Shown piece by piece: positions 10,030 through 18,549 of a stretch of DNA of 46,644 nucleotides; positions within the stretch are counted from its first letter, which is position 1, and every line of letters starts with the position of its first letter. Source of the DNA: Crocinitomicaceae bacterium (GTDB lineage: Bacteria; Bacteroidota; Bacteroidia; Flavobacteriales_D; CAJJDF01); NCBI GenBank assembly GCA_024639505.1, contig JAHEIE010000024.1:1-46644 (forward strand), read 5' to 3'. The position numbers and the translations under genes were made by a program. Below the pieces are notes generated by a model. That model ran no database searches and was not told where the DNA came from. It worked only from the letters and a program-made list of their open reading frames with translations.

Positions 10030-10094
10030 AGTCACTGTGTTTTTTTGGTGTATACCTTTCTTTGTAATTCACCTCTAAATTACGATAATTTATC

Positions 10095-10102
10095 TAAATT
10101 TG
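10095..10102 (+). promoter_or_regulatory. Candidate -7 box for proS
   Basis: TAAATTTG fits TAnnTTTG exactly and lies 50 nt before the proS ATG in the intergenic region shared with the divergent low-complexity gene. No good -33 box is seen at 17-23 nt spacing, so the call is tentative. Confidence 0.4.
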
Positions 10103-10152
10103 AAGGCATCAATTTATGTCAAAAACACAAATACTGTGCCACAAATACAATT

Positions 10153-11631
10153 ATGAGTAAGAAATTAACTACAAGAAGTGAGAACTATTCCGAATGGTAC
10201 AATGAGTTGGTTGTAAAAGCTGATTTAGCAGAAAATTCAGGAGTAAGAGGATGTATGGTTATCAAACCTTATGGCTATGCAATCTGGGAAAAAATGAAGG
10301 ACGAATTGGACCGACAGTTCAAAGAGACTGGGCATCAAAATGCCTATTTCCCAATTTTTGTTCCAAAACATATGTTTGAAGCTGAAGAAAAAAACGCAGA
10401 AGGATTTGCGAAAGAGGCAGCTATCGTTACTCATTACCGATTGAAAAACGATCCTGACAAACCAGGAAAACTAATGGTTGACCCTCAGGCAAAATTAGAA
10501 GAAGAACTTATCGTAAGACCAACTTCAGAAGCAATTATTTGGAGTACTTACAAAAAATGGATTCAATCTTACAGAGATTTACCTATTCTTATTAATCAAT
10601 GGGCAAATGTTGTAAGATGGGAAATGAGAACTCGTTTGTTCCTCAGAACTGCTGAGTTTTTATGGCAAGAAGGACATACTGCTCACGCTACAAAGCAAGA
10701 GGCAGTTTCGGAAACAGAACAAATGTTGCAAGTGTACGCAAAATTTGCAGAAGAGCACATGGCTGTTCCCGTATTGAAAGGAAGAAAAACAGATAGCGAG
10801 AGATTTGCTGGAGCCGAAGACACTTTGTGTATTGAAGCACTAATGCAAGATGGAAAGGCTCTTCAAGCTGGAACTTCTCACTTTTTGGGACAAAACTTTG
10901 CCGATGCATTTGACGTTAAGTTTGTGAACAAAGAAGGAAAACAAGAATTGGTTTGGGGAACTTCTTGGGGTGTATCTACAAGATTGATGGGCGCTTTAAT
11001 TATGGCTCACTCGGATGATGCTGGATTAGTTTTACCTCCAAAGTTAGCACCTATTCATGTTGTTATTGTACCTATTTATAGAAATGAAGAAGGATTAAAA
11101 CAAGTGATGGAATCAGCAACAAAAATTGCTAACGAATTAAAATCGAAAGGAATCTCTGTAAAGCTTGATGATGATGACAACAGAAAACCAGGATGGAAAT
11201 TTGCCGAATATGAATTGAAAGGGGTTCCTTTGAGAATGGCAATTGGACCAAGAGATGTAGAAAATAATGTTGTTGAACTTGCCCGAAGAGATACTCAAAC
11301 AAAATCATCTGTGCCTCAAGAAGGAATAGCAGATTACGTTGAATTACTACTAGACGAGATTCAAGAAAAGATCTACACCAAAGCCCTGAATTACCGAGAT
11401 AGCCACATTACAAAAGTAGATTCTTATGAAGAGTTCAAATCAATTTTGGAATCAAAGGGAGGGTTTATTTCTGCACATTGGGATGGAACTGAAGAGACTG
11501 AGCAAAAAATTAAAGAAGAAACAAAGGCTACCATAAGGTGTATTTTACTTAACAATGAGCAAGAGGAAGGAACTTGCATTGTTAGCGGAAAACCATCAAA
11601 AGAAAGAGTTATTTTTGCGAAAGCTTATTAA
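10153..11631 (+). CDS. proS: Prolyl-tRNA synthetase, archaeal/eukaryotic-like type
   Basis: Charges tRNA-Pro with proline. It is 492 aa and lacks the inserted editing domain of the long bacterial type. Class II motifs are present, including [10 protein letters not shown] (motif 2 region), [15 protein letters not shown] and the [21 protein letters not shown] motif 3 region. An anticodon-binding domain follows, and the protein ends in Tyr (VIFAKAY), a hallmark of the archaeal/eukaryotic-like class. The start at 10153 ([20 protein letters not shown]) matches the family. The 36 upstream residues in the track contain a TAAATTTG box (10095-10102) and are probably leader or promoter. The downstream unknown gene starts 11 bp after the stop. 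Confidence 0.96.
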   Translation: MSKKLTTRSENYSEWYNELVVKADLAENSGVRGCMVIKPYGYAIWEKMKDELDRQFKETGHQNAYFPIFVPKHMFEAEEKNAEGFAKEAAIVTHYRLKNDPDKPGKLMVDPQAKLEEELIVRPTSEAIIWSTYKKWIQSYRDLPILINQWANVVRWEMRTRLFLRTAEFLWQEGHTAHATKQEAVSETEQMLQVYAKFAEEHMAVPVLKGRKTDSERFAGAEDTLCIEALMQDGKALQAGTSHFLGQNFADAFDVKFVNKEGKQELVWGTSWGVSTRLMGALIMAHSDDAGLVLPPKLAPIHVVIVPIYRNEEGLKQVMESATKIANELKSKGISVKLDDDDNRKPGWKFAEYELKGVPLRMAIGPRDVENNVVELARRDTQTKSSVPQEGIADYVELLLDEIQEKIYTKALNYRDSHITKVDSYEEFKSILESKGGFISAHWDGTEETEQKIKEETKATIRCILLNNEQEEGTCIVSGKPSKERVIFAKAY

Positions 11632-11642
11632 AAAAATCTAAC

Positions 11643-12329
11643 ATGGAAAACAAAGAACTGGACCACATCGCATTAACTCTGTGCACAAAATCAACTTTAA
11701 AACAAGATATATTTAAAAATACTGTAGACCAATTTCAAGAAATGAAAAAGGTGGCACAGAAAGTGGTAGAGCAAATAAAGGGACGAGTTTGTATGAAAGA
11801 CGACCGTATCGTTATTGATTTTACCGAAAAAAGCAAATATGAATTCCATATTACACTGGCAGGTGATATTTTGGTATTCAATTTGCATTCCAATGTTTTT
11901 AAATTTGATGAAAATCATTCGATTTGGAAGACCCCATATTTACGAGAAGATGAAAACAGAGGTTACACAGGTATTATTAACATATACAATTTTTTGGCAG
12001 ATTCTTTCAGGTTTAACAGAATTAATGACTCTGGATATTTGGTTGGAAGAGTGTTTATTAATTCCGAAAATCACTTTATAGCAGAGGGAAAACGAAAAAT
12101 GGGATTCCTTTATACAGAATTTGAAAAATTATTTTTTGATGAGAACTACATGGAAGACATCATCGAAAATATCATGATACACGTGCTAGATTTTGACCTT
12201 TACGCACCTCTTTACGAACACGTTAGCGAGGTTTCTGTTCACCAAATAAAAACCACTGGAGACAGCATTCAGCTTAAGACAGGAAAGAGGATGGGGTTCC
12301 AATTTGGTACTGATTCAAAAATAACTTAA
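11643..12329 (+). CDS. Conserved-looking hypothetical protein, 228 aa
   Basis: I do not recognise a named family. The protein is soluble, with no signal peptide or membrane helix. The N-terminal 50 residues are helical and charged. A mixed alpha/beta part follows, containing KSKYEFHITLAGDILVFNLH and RFNRINDSGYLVGRVFINS. Frame, length and close coupling to proS (11 bp) support a real gene. It sits between proS and the tRNA-Glu/rpsT unit. Good codon continuity and the lack of low complexity argue against a spurious ORF. A ligand-binding or regulatory role is possible but unsupported. Confidence 0.75.
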   Translation: MENKELDHIALTLCTKSTLKQDIFKNTVDQFQEMKKVAQKVVEQIKGRVCMKDDRIVIDFTEKSKYEFHITLAGDILVFNLHSNVFKFDENHSIWKTPYLREDENRGYTGIINIYNFLADSFRFNRINDSGYLVGRVFINSENHFIAEGKRKMGFLYTEFEKLFFDENYMEDIIENIMIHVLDFDLYAPLYEHVSEVSVHQIKTTGDSIQLKTGKRMGFQFGTDSKIT

Positions 12330-12347
12330 AAAAAAGTGAGATTTTTT

Positions 12348-12376
12348 TTTGAATTAGAAAAATTGTTCTAAATTTG
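12348..12376 (+). promoter_or_regulatory. Promoter of the tRNA-Glu/rpsT unit
   Basis: TTTG (12348-12351), a 17-nt spacer and TAAATTTG (12369-12376) form the best match in the window to the Bacteroidota sigma-ABfr-type promoter. The predicted start is about 12381-12383, 26-28 nt before the tRNA. Confidence 0.75.
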
Positions 12377-12408
12377 CATTCCCAAAATAACAAATGGGAA
12401 GACATTTT

Positions 12409-12480
12409 GGCCCGTTCGTCTATCGGCTAGGACTCAGGATTTTCATTCCTGCAAGAGGGGTTCGATTCCCCTACGGGCTA
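12409..12480 (+). tRNA. tRNA-Glu (anticodon UUC)
   Basis: The 72-nt cloverleaf folds by eye. The acceptor GGCCCGT pairs with ACGGGCT with a G-U first pair. The anticodon stem is CAGGA/TCCTG with loop TTTTCAT, giving anticodon TTC at 12442-12444. The T arm is AGGGG-TTCGATT-CCCCT, and the discriminator base is A. No CCA is encoded. It lies 34 bp upstream of rpsT with no terminator between them, so a tRNA-mRNA co-transcript is likely. Confidence 0.96.
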
Positions 12481-12514
12481 CTATAGTTAAACACTAAATA
12501 TAAATTAACACATT

Positions 12515-12766
12515 ATGGCTAACCACAAGTCAACAAAAAAAAGAATTAGATCTACAGAAGTGAGAAGACTTAGAAATAAGTATTACCACAAATCTGCCAG
12601 AACAGCTATCAAGAAATTGAGAGGAATGGAAGATAAGAAAGAAGCTACTACATTCTTACCTGTTGTAAGTAGTATCCTTGACAAATTGGTTAAGAGAAAC
12701 ATTATCCATAAAAACAAAGCAGCTAACTTGAAGTCAAGCTTAACTTTGAAAGTGAACAAATTATAA
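12515..12766 (+). CDS. rpsT: 30S ribosomal protein S20
   Basis: Primary 16S rRNA-binding protein of the small subunit. The 83-aa, highly basic, all-helical sequence starts with the family signature MANHKSTKKRIRS and contains RNKYYHKSARTAIKKLR. The start at 12515 is unambiguous. It sits between tRNA-Glu and a near-perfect terminator. Its only visible promoter lies upstream of the tRNA, so tRNA processing probably creates the rpsT mRNA 5' end. Confidence 0.97.
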   Translation: MANHKSTKKRIRSTEVRRLRNKYYHKSARTAIKKLRGMEDKKEATTFLPVVSSILDKLVKRNIIHKNKAANLKSSLTLKVNKL

Positions 12767-12790
12767 TTAGTTAACTAACTTTTATAAAAA

Positions 12791-12821
12791 CCATTCGTCA
12801 GTTGACGAATGGTTTTTTTTT
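12791..12821 (+). terminator. Terminator of the tRNA-Glu/rpsT unit
   Basis: A perfect 10-bp stem, CCATTCGTCA and TGACGAATGG, with a 2-nt GT turn (in practice a slightly shorter stem and larger loop), followed by nine T residues. Confidence 0.93.
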
Positions 12822-12829
12822 GCTCTAAA

Positions 12830-12863
12830 TTGAACACAAATTCTCACAAGACTTGTATCTTTA
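12830..12863 (+). promoter_or_regulatory. Candidate promoter of pheT
   Basis: TTG (12830-12832), 23 nt and TATCTTTA (12856-12863, one mismatch to TAnnTTTG), 34 nt before the pheT ATG and just after the rpsT terminator. Confidence 0.4.
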
Positions 12864-12897
12864 TATTCTATAAAAATACTGAAACAACAATACCAAG

Positions 12898-15339
12898 ATG
12901 AAGATATCTTACAACTGGCTAAACGAATATTTAAACCTAACTACTACTCCTGAACAAACTTCAGAAATATTGACTGACATTGGTTTGGAGGTTGAAAAAA
13001 CTGAAATCGTAGAATCAGTTCCTGGTGGTTTAAAAGGATTGGTGATTGGTGAAGTACTGGAAGCTGAAAAACATCCGGATGCCGATAAACTGAAAAAGAC
13101 TAAGGTAAATATTGGTTCAGAAATATTAAATATTGTTTGTGGCGCTCCTAATGTAGATAAAGGTCAAAAAGTGGTTGTTGCAACAGTAGGAACTACTCTT
13201 TACACCGAGAAGGGAGAATCATTTAAGATTAAAAAATCAAAAATAAGAGGAGAAGAATCAGCCGGAATGATTTGTGCCGAGGATGAAATAGGATTAGGAA
13301 AAAGCCATGAGGGAATTATGGTATTGGATTCCAATGCAAAAATTGGAACACCTGCCGCTGACTATTTTGATTTAAAAAATGATGTTGTTTTTGATATTGG
13401 ACTTACCCCAAACCGTGCGGATGCCATGAGTCATTTTGGTGTAGCAAGAGATTTGATGGTTGCTCTGAAACATAAAGAAATACTACCAAAAGAAGCACAA
13501 TGCTGCTCACCTTCTGTTGCAGATTGGAAAACTGACAACACGGATTTGAACATTGAGATTGAGGTAAAAAATATGGATGCTTGTCCAAGGTATGCAGGCG
13601 TTACATTGAGTGGTCTTAAGGTTGCAGAATCTCCGGAATGGTTACAAAAAAGACTTAAAGCAATTGGTTTATCACCAATAAACAATATAGTTGACGCAAC
13701 AAATTATGTATTGCACGAATTAGGGCAACCACTTCATGCATTTGATGCCGATAAAATAAAAGGCAACAAAGTAATTGTACAAAACGCAAAAAACAAACAA
13801 AAGTTCACTACCCTAGACGAAACTGAAAGAGAATTGCATACTGACGACTTGATGATTTGTAATGAAACAGAACCTATGTGTGTTGCAGGTGTATTTGGTG
13901 GTATTGATTCGGGTGTGAGTAGTTCTACTACCTCTATTTTCTTAGAAAGCGCTTATTTCAATCCTGTTTCTGTTCGTAAGACTGCCAAAAGACAAGCACT
14001 CAACACAGACGCATCTTTCCGTTTTGAAAGAGGAATTGACCCAGAAACAGTTATTTACGCTCTAAAAAGAGCTGGATTGCTTATCAAGGAAATTGCCGGG
14101 GGTACAATCTCATCTGATATCAAAGAATTCTATCCGAATGAAATAAAAAACCATCAGGTTGAATTTAATTACGACAACTGTAACAGACTTATTGGAACTG
14201 AAATTTCGGACGAAACAATCGACTCAATATTGAAAAACCTAGGTATTCAAACTATTTCTAAAACAAATCGGGATTTGGTTCTTGAGGTTCCTGCTTTTAG
14301 AAATGATGTACTAAGAGAAGCTGATATAACAGAGGAAATCCTGAGGATATTTGGATTTAATAACATCCCTGTTCCAGAAAAACTAAATACTTCTATTACT
14401 TACCGAGAAAAAAATGACAGCAGAGCATTAATCAACCTCGTTTCGGATAGATTGAGCGATAATGGATTTGCTGAAATTATGTCAAACTCATTGACGAAGT
14501 CAAGTTATTTGACTGATTTTCAATCGAAAAAAATAAATCCGGACTACGCTGTAAGAATGCTGAACCCGTTGAGTAGCGAACTTGATGTTATGCGCCAATC
14601 TCTTCTATTTAATGGAATGGAGGCAATCATTTACAACATCAATCGAAAACAAAGTGATTTGAAGCTTTATGAATTTGGTAAAACCTATTTTAAATTCGAA
14701 TCGGGATATGAAGAAAATCAAGTTTTAAGTTTGTTTGTAACAGGAAAAGATGATACTGAAAATTGGGACAACGAAGATAAACCTGTTGATTTTTTCTCCA
14801 TCAAAAAAGAGGTTTTGAACACCCTGAATCGTCTAGGAATCATGAAGAACTTTTCGACAAACGCTACTAAAAACGAACTTTTAGTAGAAGGTTTAGCCGT
14901 CAGTATAAACAAGAAACTAGTAGCAGACTTTGGAAAAGTAAGTAAAAAAGTATTGGCTAATTTTGGAGTGAAGCAACCTGTGTACTATGCCGAGATAAAT
15001 TGGGATAACGTTCTTCAGTTGATGATAATGAACAAGACAAAGTATAAAGAGTTGGCTAAATTCCCATCTTCTAGACGTGACTTATCCCTATTGATAGACA
15101 AAGCTGTGAAATTTGAACAGATAGAGGAGATTGCCGCAAATGCAGACAGAAAAATTTTAAAAGAGATTGGTTTGTTTGATATTTACGAAGGTAAAAACTT
15201 GGCAGAAGGAAAAAAATCCTATGCAGTTAGTTTCTTATTTCAAGATGAGAATAAAACCTTGGTTGACAAGCAAATTGAGAAAATAATGACGAAAATACAA
15301 GGTGAATTGGAAAGTAAATTGGGTGCTAGCTTGAGGTAG
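12898..15339 (+). CDS. pheT: Phenylalanyl-tRNA synthetase beta subunit
   Basis: Large subunit of the (alpha-beta)2 PheRS that charges tRNA-Phe. The 813-aa length is normal. Domains in order: MKISYNWLNEYL start; an EMAP-type tRNA-binding fold at about residues 40-150 (VIGEVLEAEKHPDADKLKK); B3/B4 editing domain around 210-390 (NNIVDATNYVLHELGQPLHAFDADK); B5; a catalytic-like module; and the C-terminal anticodon-binding FDX-ACB domain (FPSSRRDLSLLID). It stands alone here; pheS is not in the window, as is common in this phylum. It has its own likely promoter after the rpsT terminator. Confidence 0.97.
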   Translation: MKISYNWLNEYLNLTTTPEQTSEILTDIGLEVEKTEIVESVPGGLKGLVIGEVLEAEKHPDADKLKKTKVNIGSEILNIVCGAPNVDKGQKVVVATVGTTLYTEKGESFKIKKSKIRGEESAGMICAEDEIGLGKSHEGIMVLDSNAKIGTPAADYFDLKNDVVFDIGLTPNRADAMSHFGVARDLMVALKHKEILPKEAQCCSPSVADWKTDNTDLNIEIEVKNMDACPRYAGVTLSGLKVAESPEWLQKRLKAIGLSPINNIVDATNYVLHELGQPLHAFDADKIKGNKVIVQNAKNKQKFTTLDETERELHTDDLMICNETEPMCVAGVFGGIDSGVSSSTTSIFLESAYFNPVSVRKTAKRQALNTDASFRFERGIDPETVIYALKRAGLLIKEIAGGTISSDIKEFYPNEIKNHQVEFNYDNCNRLIGTEISDETIDSILKNLGIQTISKTNRDLVLEVPAFRNDVLREADITEEILRIFGFNNIPVPEKLNTSITYREKNDSRALINLVSDRLSDNGFAEIMSNSLTKSSYLTDFQSKKINPDYAVRMLNPLSSELDVMRQSLLFNGMEAIIYNINRKQSDLKLYEFGKTYFKFESGYEENQVLSLFVTGKDDTENWDNEDKPVDFFSIKKEVLNTLNRLGIMKNFSTNATKNELLVEGLAVSINKKLVADFGKVSKKVLANFGVKQPVYYAEINWDNVLQLMIMNKTKYKELAKFPSSRRDLSLLIDKAVKFEQIEEIAANADRKILKEIGLFDIYEGKNLAEGKKSYAVSFLFQDENKTLVDKQIEKIMTKIQGELESKLGASLR

Positions 15340-15491
15340 TTTTTTTTTGGAAAATATTTACATCCAGACGAAATTCGATTTATGGAAAATGAACAGAAAA
15401 ACTCTTTGTAAATCTGTGTTCGATATCTTTCTGTGAAATTTCCTTAACTTTAAACTCAACCAACTTTGGCTCACTTTAAATACCCCAAACA

Positions 15492-16409
15492 ATGAAACTT
15501 CCTTTTTCGCATAGTTTACAATCCATAGCCGAATTAATCGATTGCAGATTCATTGGAAGTCCTGATTTCTTGGTAACTGGAATGAATGAGATTCATCAAG
15601 TAGAAACTGGCGACTTGGTATTTGTGGATAATGAAAAGTACTATCAGAAGGCTCTTAATTCATCAGCTACCACAATACTTATCGACAAAGAAGTAGAGTG
15701 CCCAAAAGGAAAAGCTTTAATCATTTCTGAGAATCCATTTAGAGATTTTAATAAACTCACCCAACACTTTAGTCCAGTTGAAATTTGGAGCAAAAAAAAC
15801 CAAGACATTCATGAATCGGCCATGCTTTTTCCGAATGTTACTCTTGGAGACAAAGTGAAAATTGGTGCAAATTCTATTATCTACCCAGGTGTTGTAATCT
15901 ATAGCAACACAACTATCGGGGAAAATGTAATTATTCATGCAAATACAGTAATTGGCGGTGATGCATTTTATTTTCAAACTAAAAATGGTTCGCACAACAA
16001 GCTGCATTCTTGTGGCTCGGTAGAAATTGAGAACAATGTAGAAATTGGCGCTTCTTGCTCTATTGACAAAGGAGTTTCGGGAGTTACAAAAATTGGCGAA
16101 GGAACAAAAATTGATGCACAAGTTCATATTGGTCACGATACAATCGTTGGAAAAAATTGTCGATTTGCAGCCCAGGTAGGAATTGCAGGTTGTGTGGTTA
16201 TCGAAGACAACGTTACTCTCTGGGGACAAGTAGGAATTCCAGCAAACTTAACTCTCAAAAAGAACTCAACTGCTCTTGGTCAGGCCGGAATTTTGAAGAA
16301 TATGGAAAAGGGAAAAACGTATTTGGGCAGTCCTGCGAAAGAAGCTCGGGAGGAATTTAAAGAAATGGCTTTGATAAGGAAATTACCTGAGATTTTGGGG
16401 TTGAAATAA
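15492..16409 (+). CDS. LpxD-like UDP-3-O-acyl-glucosamine N-acyltransferase (short form)
   Basis: Left-handed beta-helix acyltransferase of the LpxD family, which adds the N-linked acyl chain during lipid A synthesis. The N-terminal ~100 residues match the LpxD uridine-binding domain (VTGMNEIHQVETGDLVFVDNEKYY). Hexapeptide repeats follow (IGANSIIYPGVVIYSN, IGENVIIHANTVIGG). The segment QVHIGHDTIVGKNCRFAAQVGIAG aligns with the catalytic-His region of LpxD. At 305 aa it is shorter than classical LpxD (about 340). From memory, Bacteroidota often carry this short paralogue in addition to the lpxD of the lipid A cluster, so its exact acceptor is uncertain and I give no symbol. It converges with the small unknown gene on the other strand. 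Confidence 0.85.
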   Translation: MKLPFSHSLQSIAELIDCRFIGSPDFLVTGMNEIHQVETGDLVFVDNEKYYQKALNSSATTILIDKEVECPKGKALIISENPFRDFNKLTQHFSPVEIWSKKNQDIHESAMLFPNVTLGDKVKIGANSIIYPGVVIYSNTTIGENVIIHANTVIGGDAFYFQTKNGSHNKLHSCGSVEIENNVEIGASCSIDKGVSGVTKIGEGTKIDAQVHIGHDTIVGKNCRFAAQVGIAGCVVIEDNVTLWGQVGIPANLTLKKNSTALGQAGILKNMEKGKTYLGSPAKEAREEFKEMALIRKLPEILGLK

Positions 16410-16447
16410 GTATTGATAACAGCTTTTAAGACTGATCAAAAATTCAT

Positions 16448-16543
16448 TGACATCCTGAAATTGATTCAGAATCTGGCTAATAATATTGCACGTTAGCAAT
16501 TGGAATCATTTCAACGAACCTGAATAATTTAAAAATAATTCAG
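16448..16543. repeat. Two CTGAA...TTCAG hairpins between convergent genes
   Basis: The first is CTGAA-ATTGA-TTCAG within TGACATCCTGAAATTGATTC (16448 onward); it looks like a decayed copy of the CATCCTGAA...TTCAGGATCT hairpin common between Bacteroidota genes (from memory). The second, 16520-16543, has an 11-bp arm CTGAATAATTT with one mismatch. They may act as weak terminators for the convergent genes. Confidence 0.45.
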
Positions 16544-16561
16544 AACCATACGAGTTAAAAA

Positions 16562-16870
16562 TCAAAATGAGATGTTTTTGTATTTTTCAATCTTCTCGTA
16601 CCAATCTACCTTCATTTCAAAAGAAACATTTTGGTCCTTTATTTTGTGTTCTTGAAAATCTATAATTTTAGTTAATTGAGTCCAAAGCTCTGGGTTAGTT
16701 TGCCAAAATGATTGTTCTATTGCTAACACGGTTATTAGTAAATCACCTTCGTAAAATTTTGCTTTGACCATTATATCTTCCTTTAATTCATTAATTGAAA
16801 GAAGGACAATTTCTAAATCATTGTTTTCTTCGAAAGAAAGGAGTGTGGTAATTAGATTATCTAAAGTCAT
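16562..16870 (-). CDS. Hypothetical protein, 102 aa
   Basis: I do not recognise this protein. It is a small, acidic, Leu/Ile-rich and probably helical protein (MTLDNLITTLLSFEENNDLE) with no signal peptide, membrane segment or Cys. The amino-acid composition looks like a real cytosolic protein, and it lies in the direction of the genes upstream of it (62 bp after the next CDS). No promoter is evident. Its function cannot be inferred; a chance ORF is still possible. Confidence 0.5.
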   Translation of the reverse strand: MTLDNLITTLLSFEENNDLEIVLLSINELKEDIMVKAKFYEGDLLITVLAIEQSFWQTNPELWTQLTKIIDFQEHKIKDQNVSFEMKVDWYEKIEKYKNISF

Positions 16871-16932
16871 GTGTTAGAATAGAAACGAAGCCTCCAGCTG
16901 GGAAGCCGAAATAACATCAAAAAATAGAAAGA

Positions 16933-17790
16933 TTAAAGACTACCACCGTTAGTTGTGCTAGAATCATTGTCCCATACTTTGGGGCAATCGGGTTTTGTGA
17001 GCCAAGTAAACCTCAGCGAAAAAATAACCGGACGATATCTGGAATTAAATACTCCAAAAGTAGAACGACCACTCTCCCACTCCCAAACATTGATAAGAGG
17101 AATCTCGACCGAAGGAATGATGTACCACATTTCGGAAATACGAATTCCTATTCCAAATTTATAATGCAATTGAGCCCTTAATCTTGAAGGATTATCTTGG
17201 TAAGTTTCGTCAAATCCCGATTCATCTTCCGTCTTTACAGTTTGAGAAACAGCAAAATCTATATTGGCTCCAAGGGTGTTTTGAAAAAATATATTCTTAT
17301 TAATTGCTAATATATTATTGGCATTAAAATGAGAAGAAACTGAATGACTTTGGAACGATTGTGAATAAGAAGTAGTATCACTCAAAACCAAATTTTGGCT
17401 AATTAAATCATAAGATTGAGCGGCTCTAAATTGCTTGTAGGACAATCCATAATCGATGTAACTTATTGGCTTTTTTGTACTCAACAATCTGTAACCTCCT
17501 AATTCTAGATACAATCCAAATTCTGATTTCTGTTCTAAATTGATGGCTGTAAGAACTATCGGCTGAAAAGAAGACGTTGTCAAAGTTGGTGAATAATCGA
17601 TAAAATTAAGTTTGGGGGTAGCCGTTACACCCACTCCAAAATACCAACCTGTATTGTTCAGTGGTTTTATGAATTCACCCATTTTTTGGGTTCTTTTTTT
17701 ACCACCATACCTATTGAATTGAGCTGATGACTGTAAAGCTAAAACTACAAACGTGAGAAATAAAAAAAGAGTATAACAAACTGATTTCAT
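16933..17790 (-). CDS. Putative outer-membrane beta-barrel protein, unknown function
   Basis: Exported 285-aa protein with a clear signal peptide (about 1-23, core LFLFLTFVVLALQSSAQ). After a basic segment (RYGGKKRTQ) it has alternating hydrophobic/polar strands rich in Tyr, Phe and Ser (GWYFGVGVTATPKLNF, YKFGIGIRISEMWYIIPSVEIPL). This suggests an eight- to ten-stranded barrel. It is not a family I can name. It lies 30 bp downstream of the rhomboid gene in the same direction, so it may be the last or next-to-last gene of the mutL-rhomboid operon. Confidence 0.75.
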   Translation of the reverse strand: MKSVCYTLFLFLTFVVLALQSSAQFNRYGGKKRTQKMGEFIKPLNNTGWYFGVGVTATPKLNFIDYSPTLTTSSFQPIVLTAINLEQKSEFGLYLELGGYRLLSTKKPISYIDYGLSYKQFRAAQSYDLISQNLVLSDTTSYSQSFQSHSVSSHFNANNILAINKNIFFQNTLGANIDFAVSQTVKTEDESGFDETYQDNPSRLRAQLHYKFGIGIRISEMWYIIPSVEIPLINVWEWESGRSTFGVFNSRYRPVIFSLRFTWLTKPDCPKVWDNDSSTTNGGSL

Positions 17791-17820
17791 GGTGATTTAG
17801 ATTTTTTTTAGACACTACAA

Positions 17821-18549
17821 TTAATAAAAGCTATCTCTTTTTTTGTTCCAGATTAGAACTAAAATAAAACCTGCAATGGCTCCACCCAAATGAGCAAAAT
17901 GAGCAATGTTATCCCATTCAAATCTATTTACACCTAAAAATAATTCGACAAGCATATAAAACGGAATAAAATATTTTGCTTTTACAGGAATTGGCAAGAA
18001 AATCAACATCAGTTCCGTATTTGGAAACAAATAAGCAAAGGCAGCCAACAATCCCATTATTGCACCTGAAGCTCCCACCATTCCTAAATCATTGTATATC
18101 ACAGCATTTACCGCAGAAATCAAATAACCTTGCGTATCTGGAAAGTATCTGCCCTCTGCAGCAATCGTAAGAATTTGCTCTATTTCCACAGCAGAATAGC
18201 CAGCCATGGCTGAGGAATAATTGTAATAATTGAAGAGCAACTGAAGAACCAAAGCTCCTGCTGCTGAAACAAAATAAACTATCAAAAACTTCTTACCTCC
18301 CCATACTTTTTCGAGCGTAGAACCAAACATGGCAAGGGCAAACATATTGAAAAGCAAGTGAGCAAAACTCCCGTGCATAAAAATGTGTGTAATCAATTGA
18401 TGAGGCATAAAATAATCACTCCCGATATTATGTAAAGCCAACATTTCCCTATAATCTGGAAAAAGCTGAATTCCTAAGAACATAAGTATATTAATTATCA
18501 GTAGGTTTTTCACAATCTCAGGAAGATTTCTCAGTAAGTTACTAATCAT
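17821..18549 (-). CDS. Rhomboid-family intramembrane serine protease
   Basis: Cleaves transmembrane substrates inside the inner membrane. The 242-aa protein has about six membrane helices. Key features are HGSFAHLLFNM (His64 and Asn68, equivalent to the oxyanion-side residues of GlpG), the catalytic Ser161 in GASGAIMG and the catalytic His220 in AHLGGAIAGF. A loop of about 50 residues (roughly 110-158) separates helix 3 from the serine helix and is longer than in minimal rhomboids. Its ATG directly follows the mutL stop codon with no gap, so translation is likely coupled. The substrate is unknown. Confidence 0.95.
   Translation of the reverse strand: MISNLLRNLPEIVKNLLIINILMFLGIQLFPDYREMLALHNIGSDYFMPHQLITHIFMHGSFAHLLFNMFALAMFGSTLEKVWGGKKFLIVYFVSAAGALVLQLLFNYYNYSSAMAGYSAVEIEQILTIAAEGRYFPDTQGYLISAVNAVIYNDLGMVGASGAIMGLLAAFAYLFPNTELMLIFLPIPVKAKYFIPFYMLVELFLGVNRFEWDNIAHFAHLGGAIAGFILVLIWNKKRDSFY

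Noticed and set aside
15717-16229. 170-aa minus-strand ORF opposite the LpxD-like gene
   Set aside because: It is a shadow of the hexapeptide-repeat gene: rich in Asn, Cys and Phe from reverse reading, with no signal or domain.
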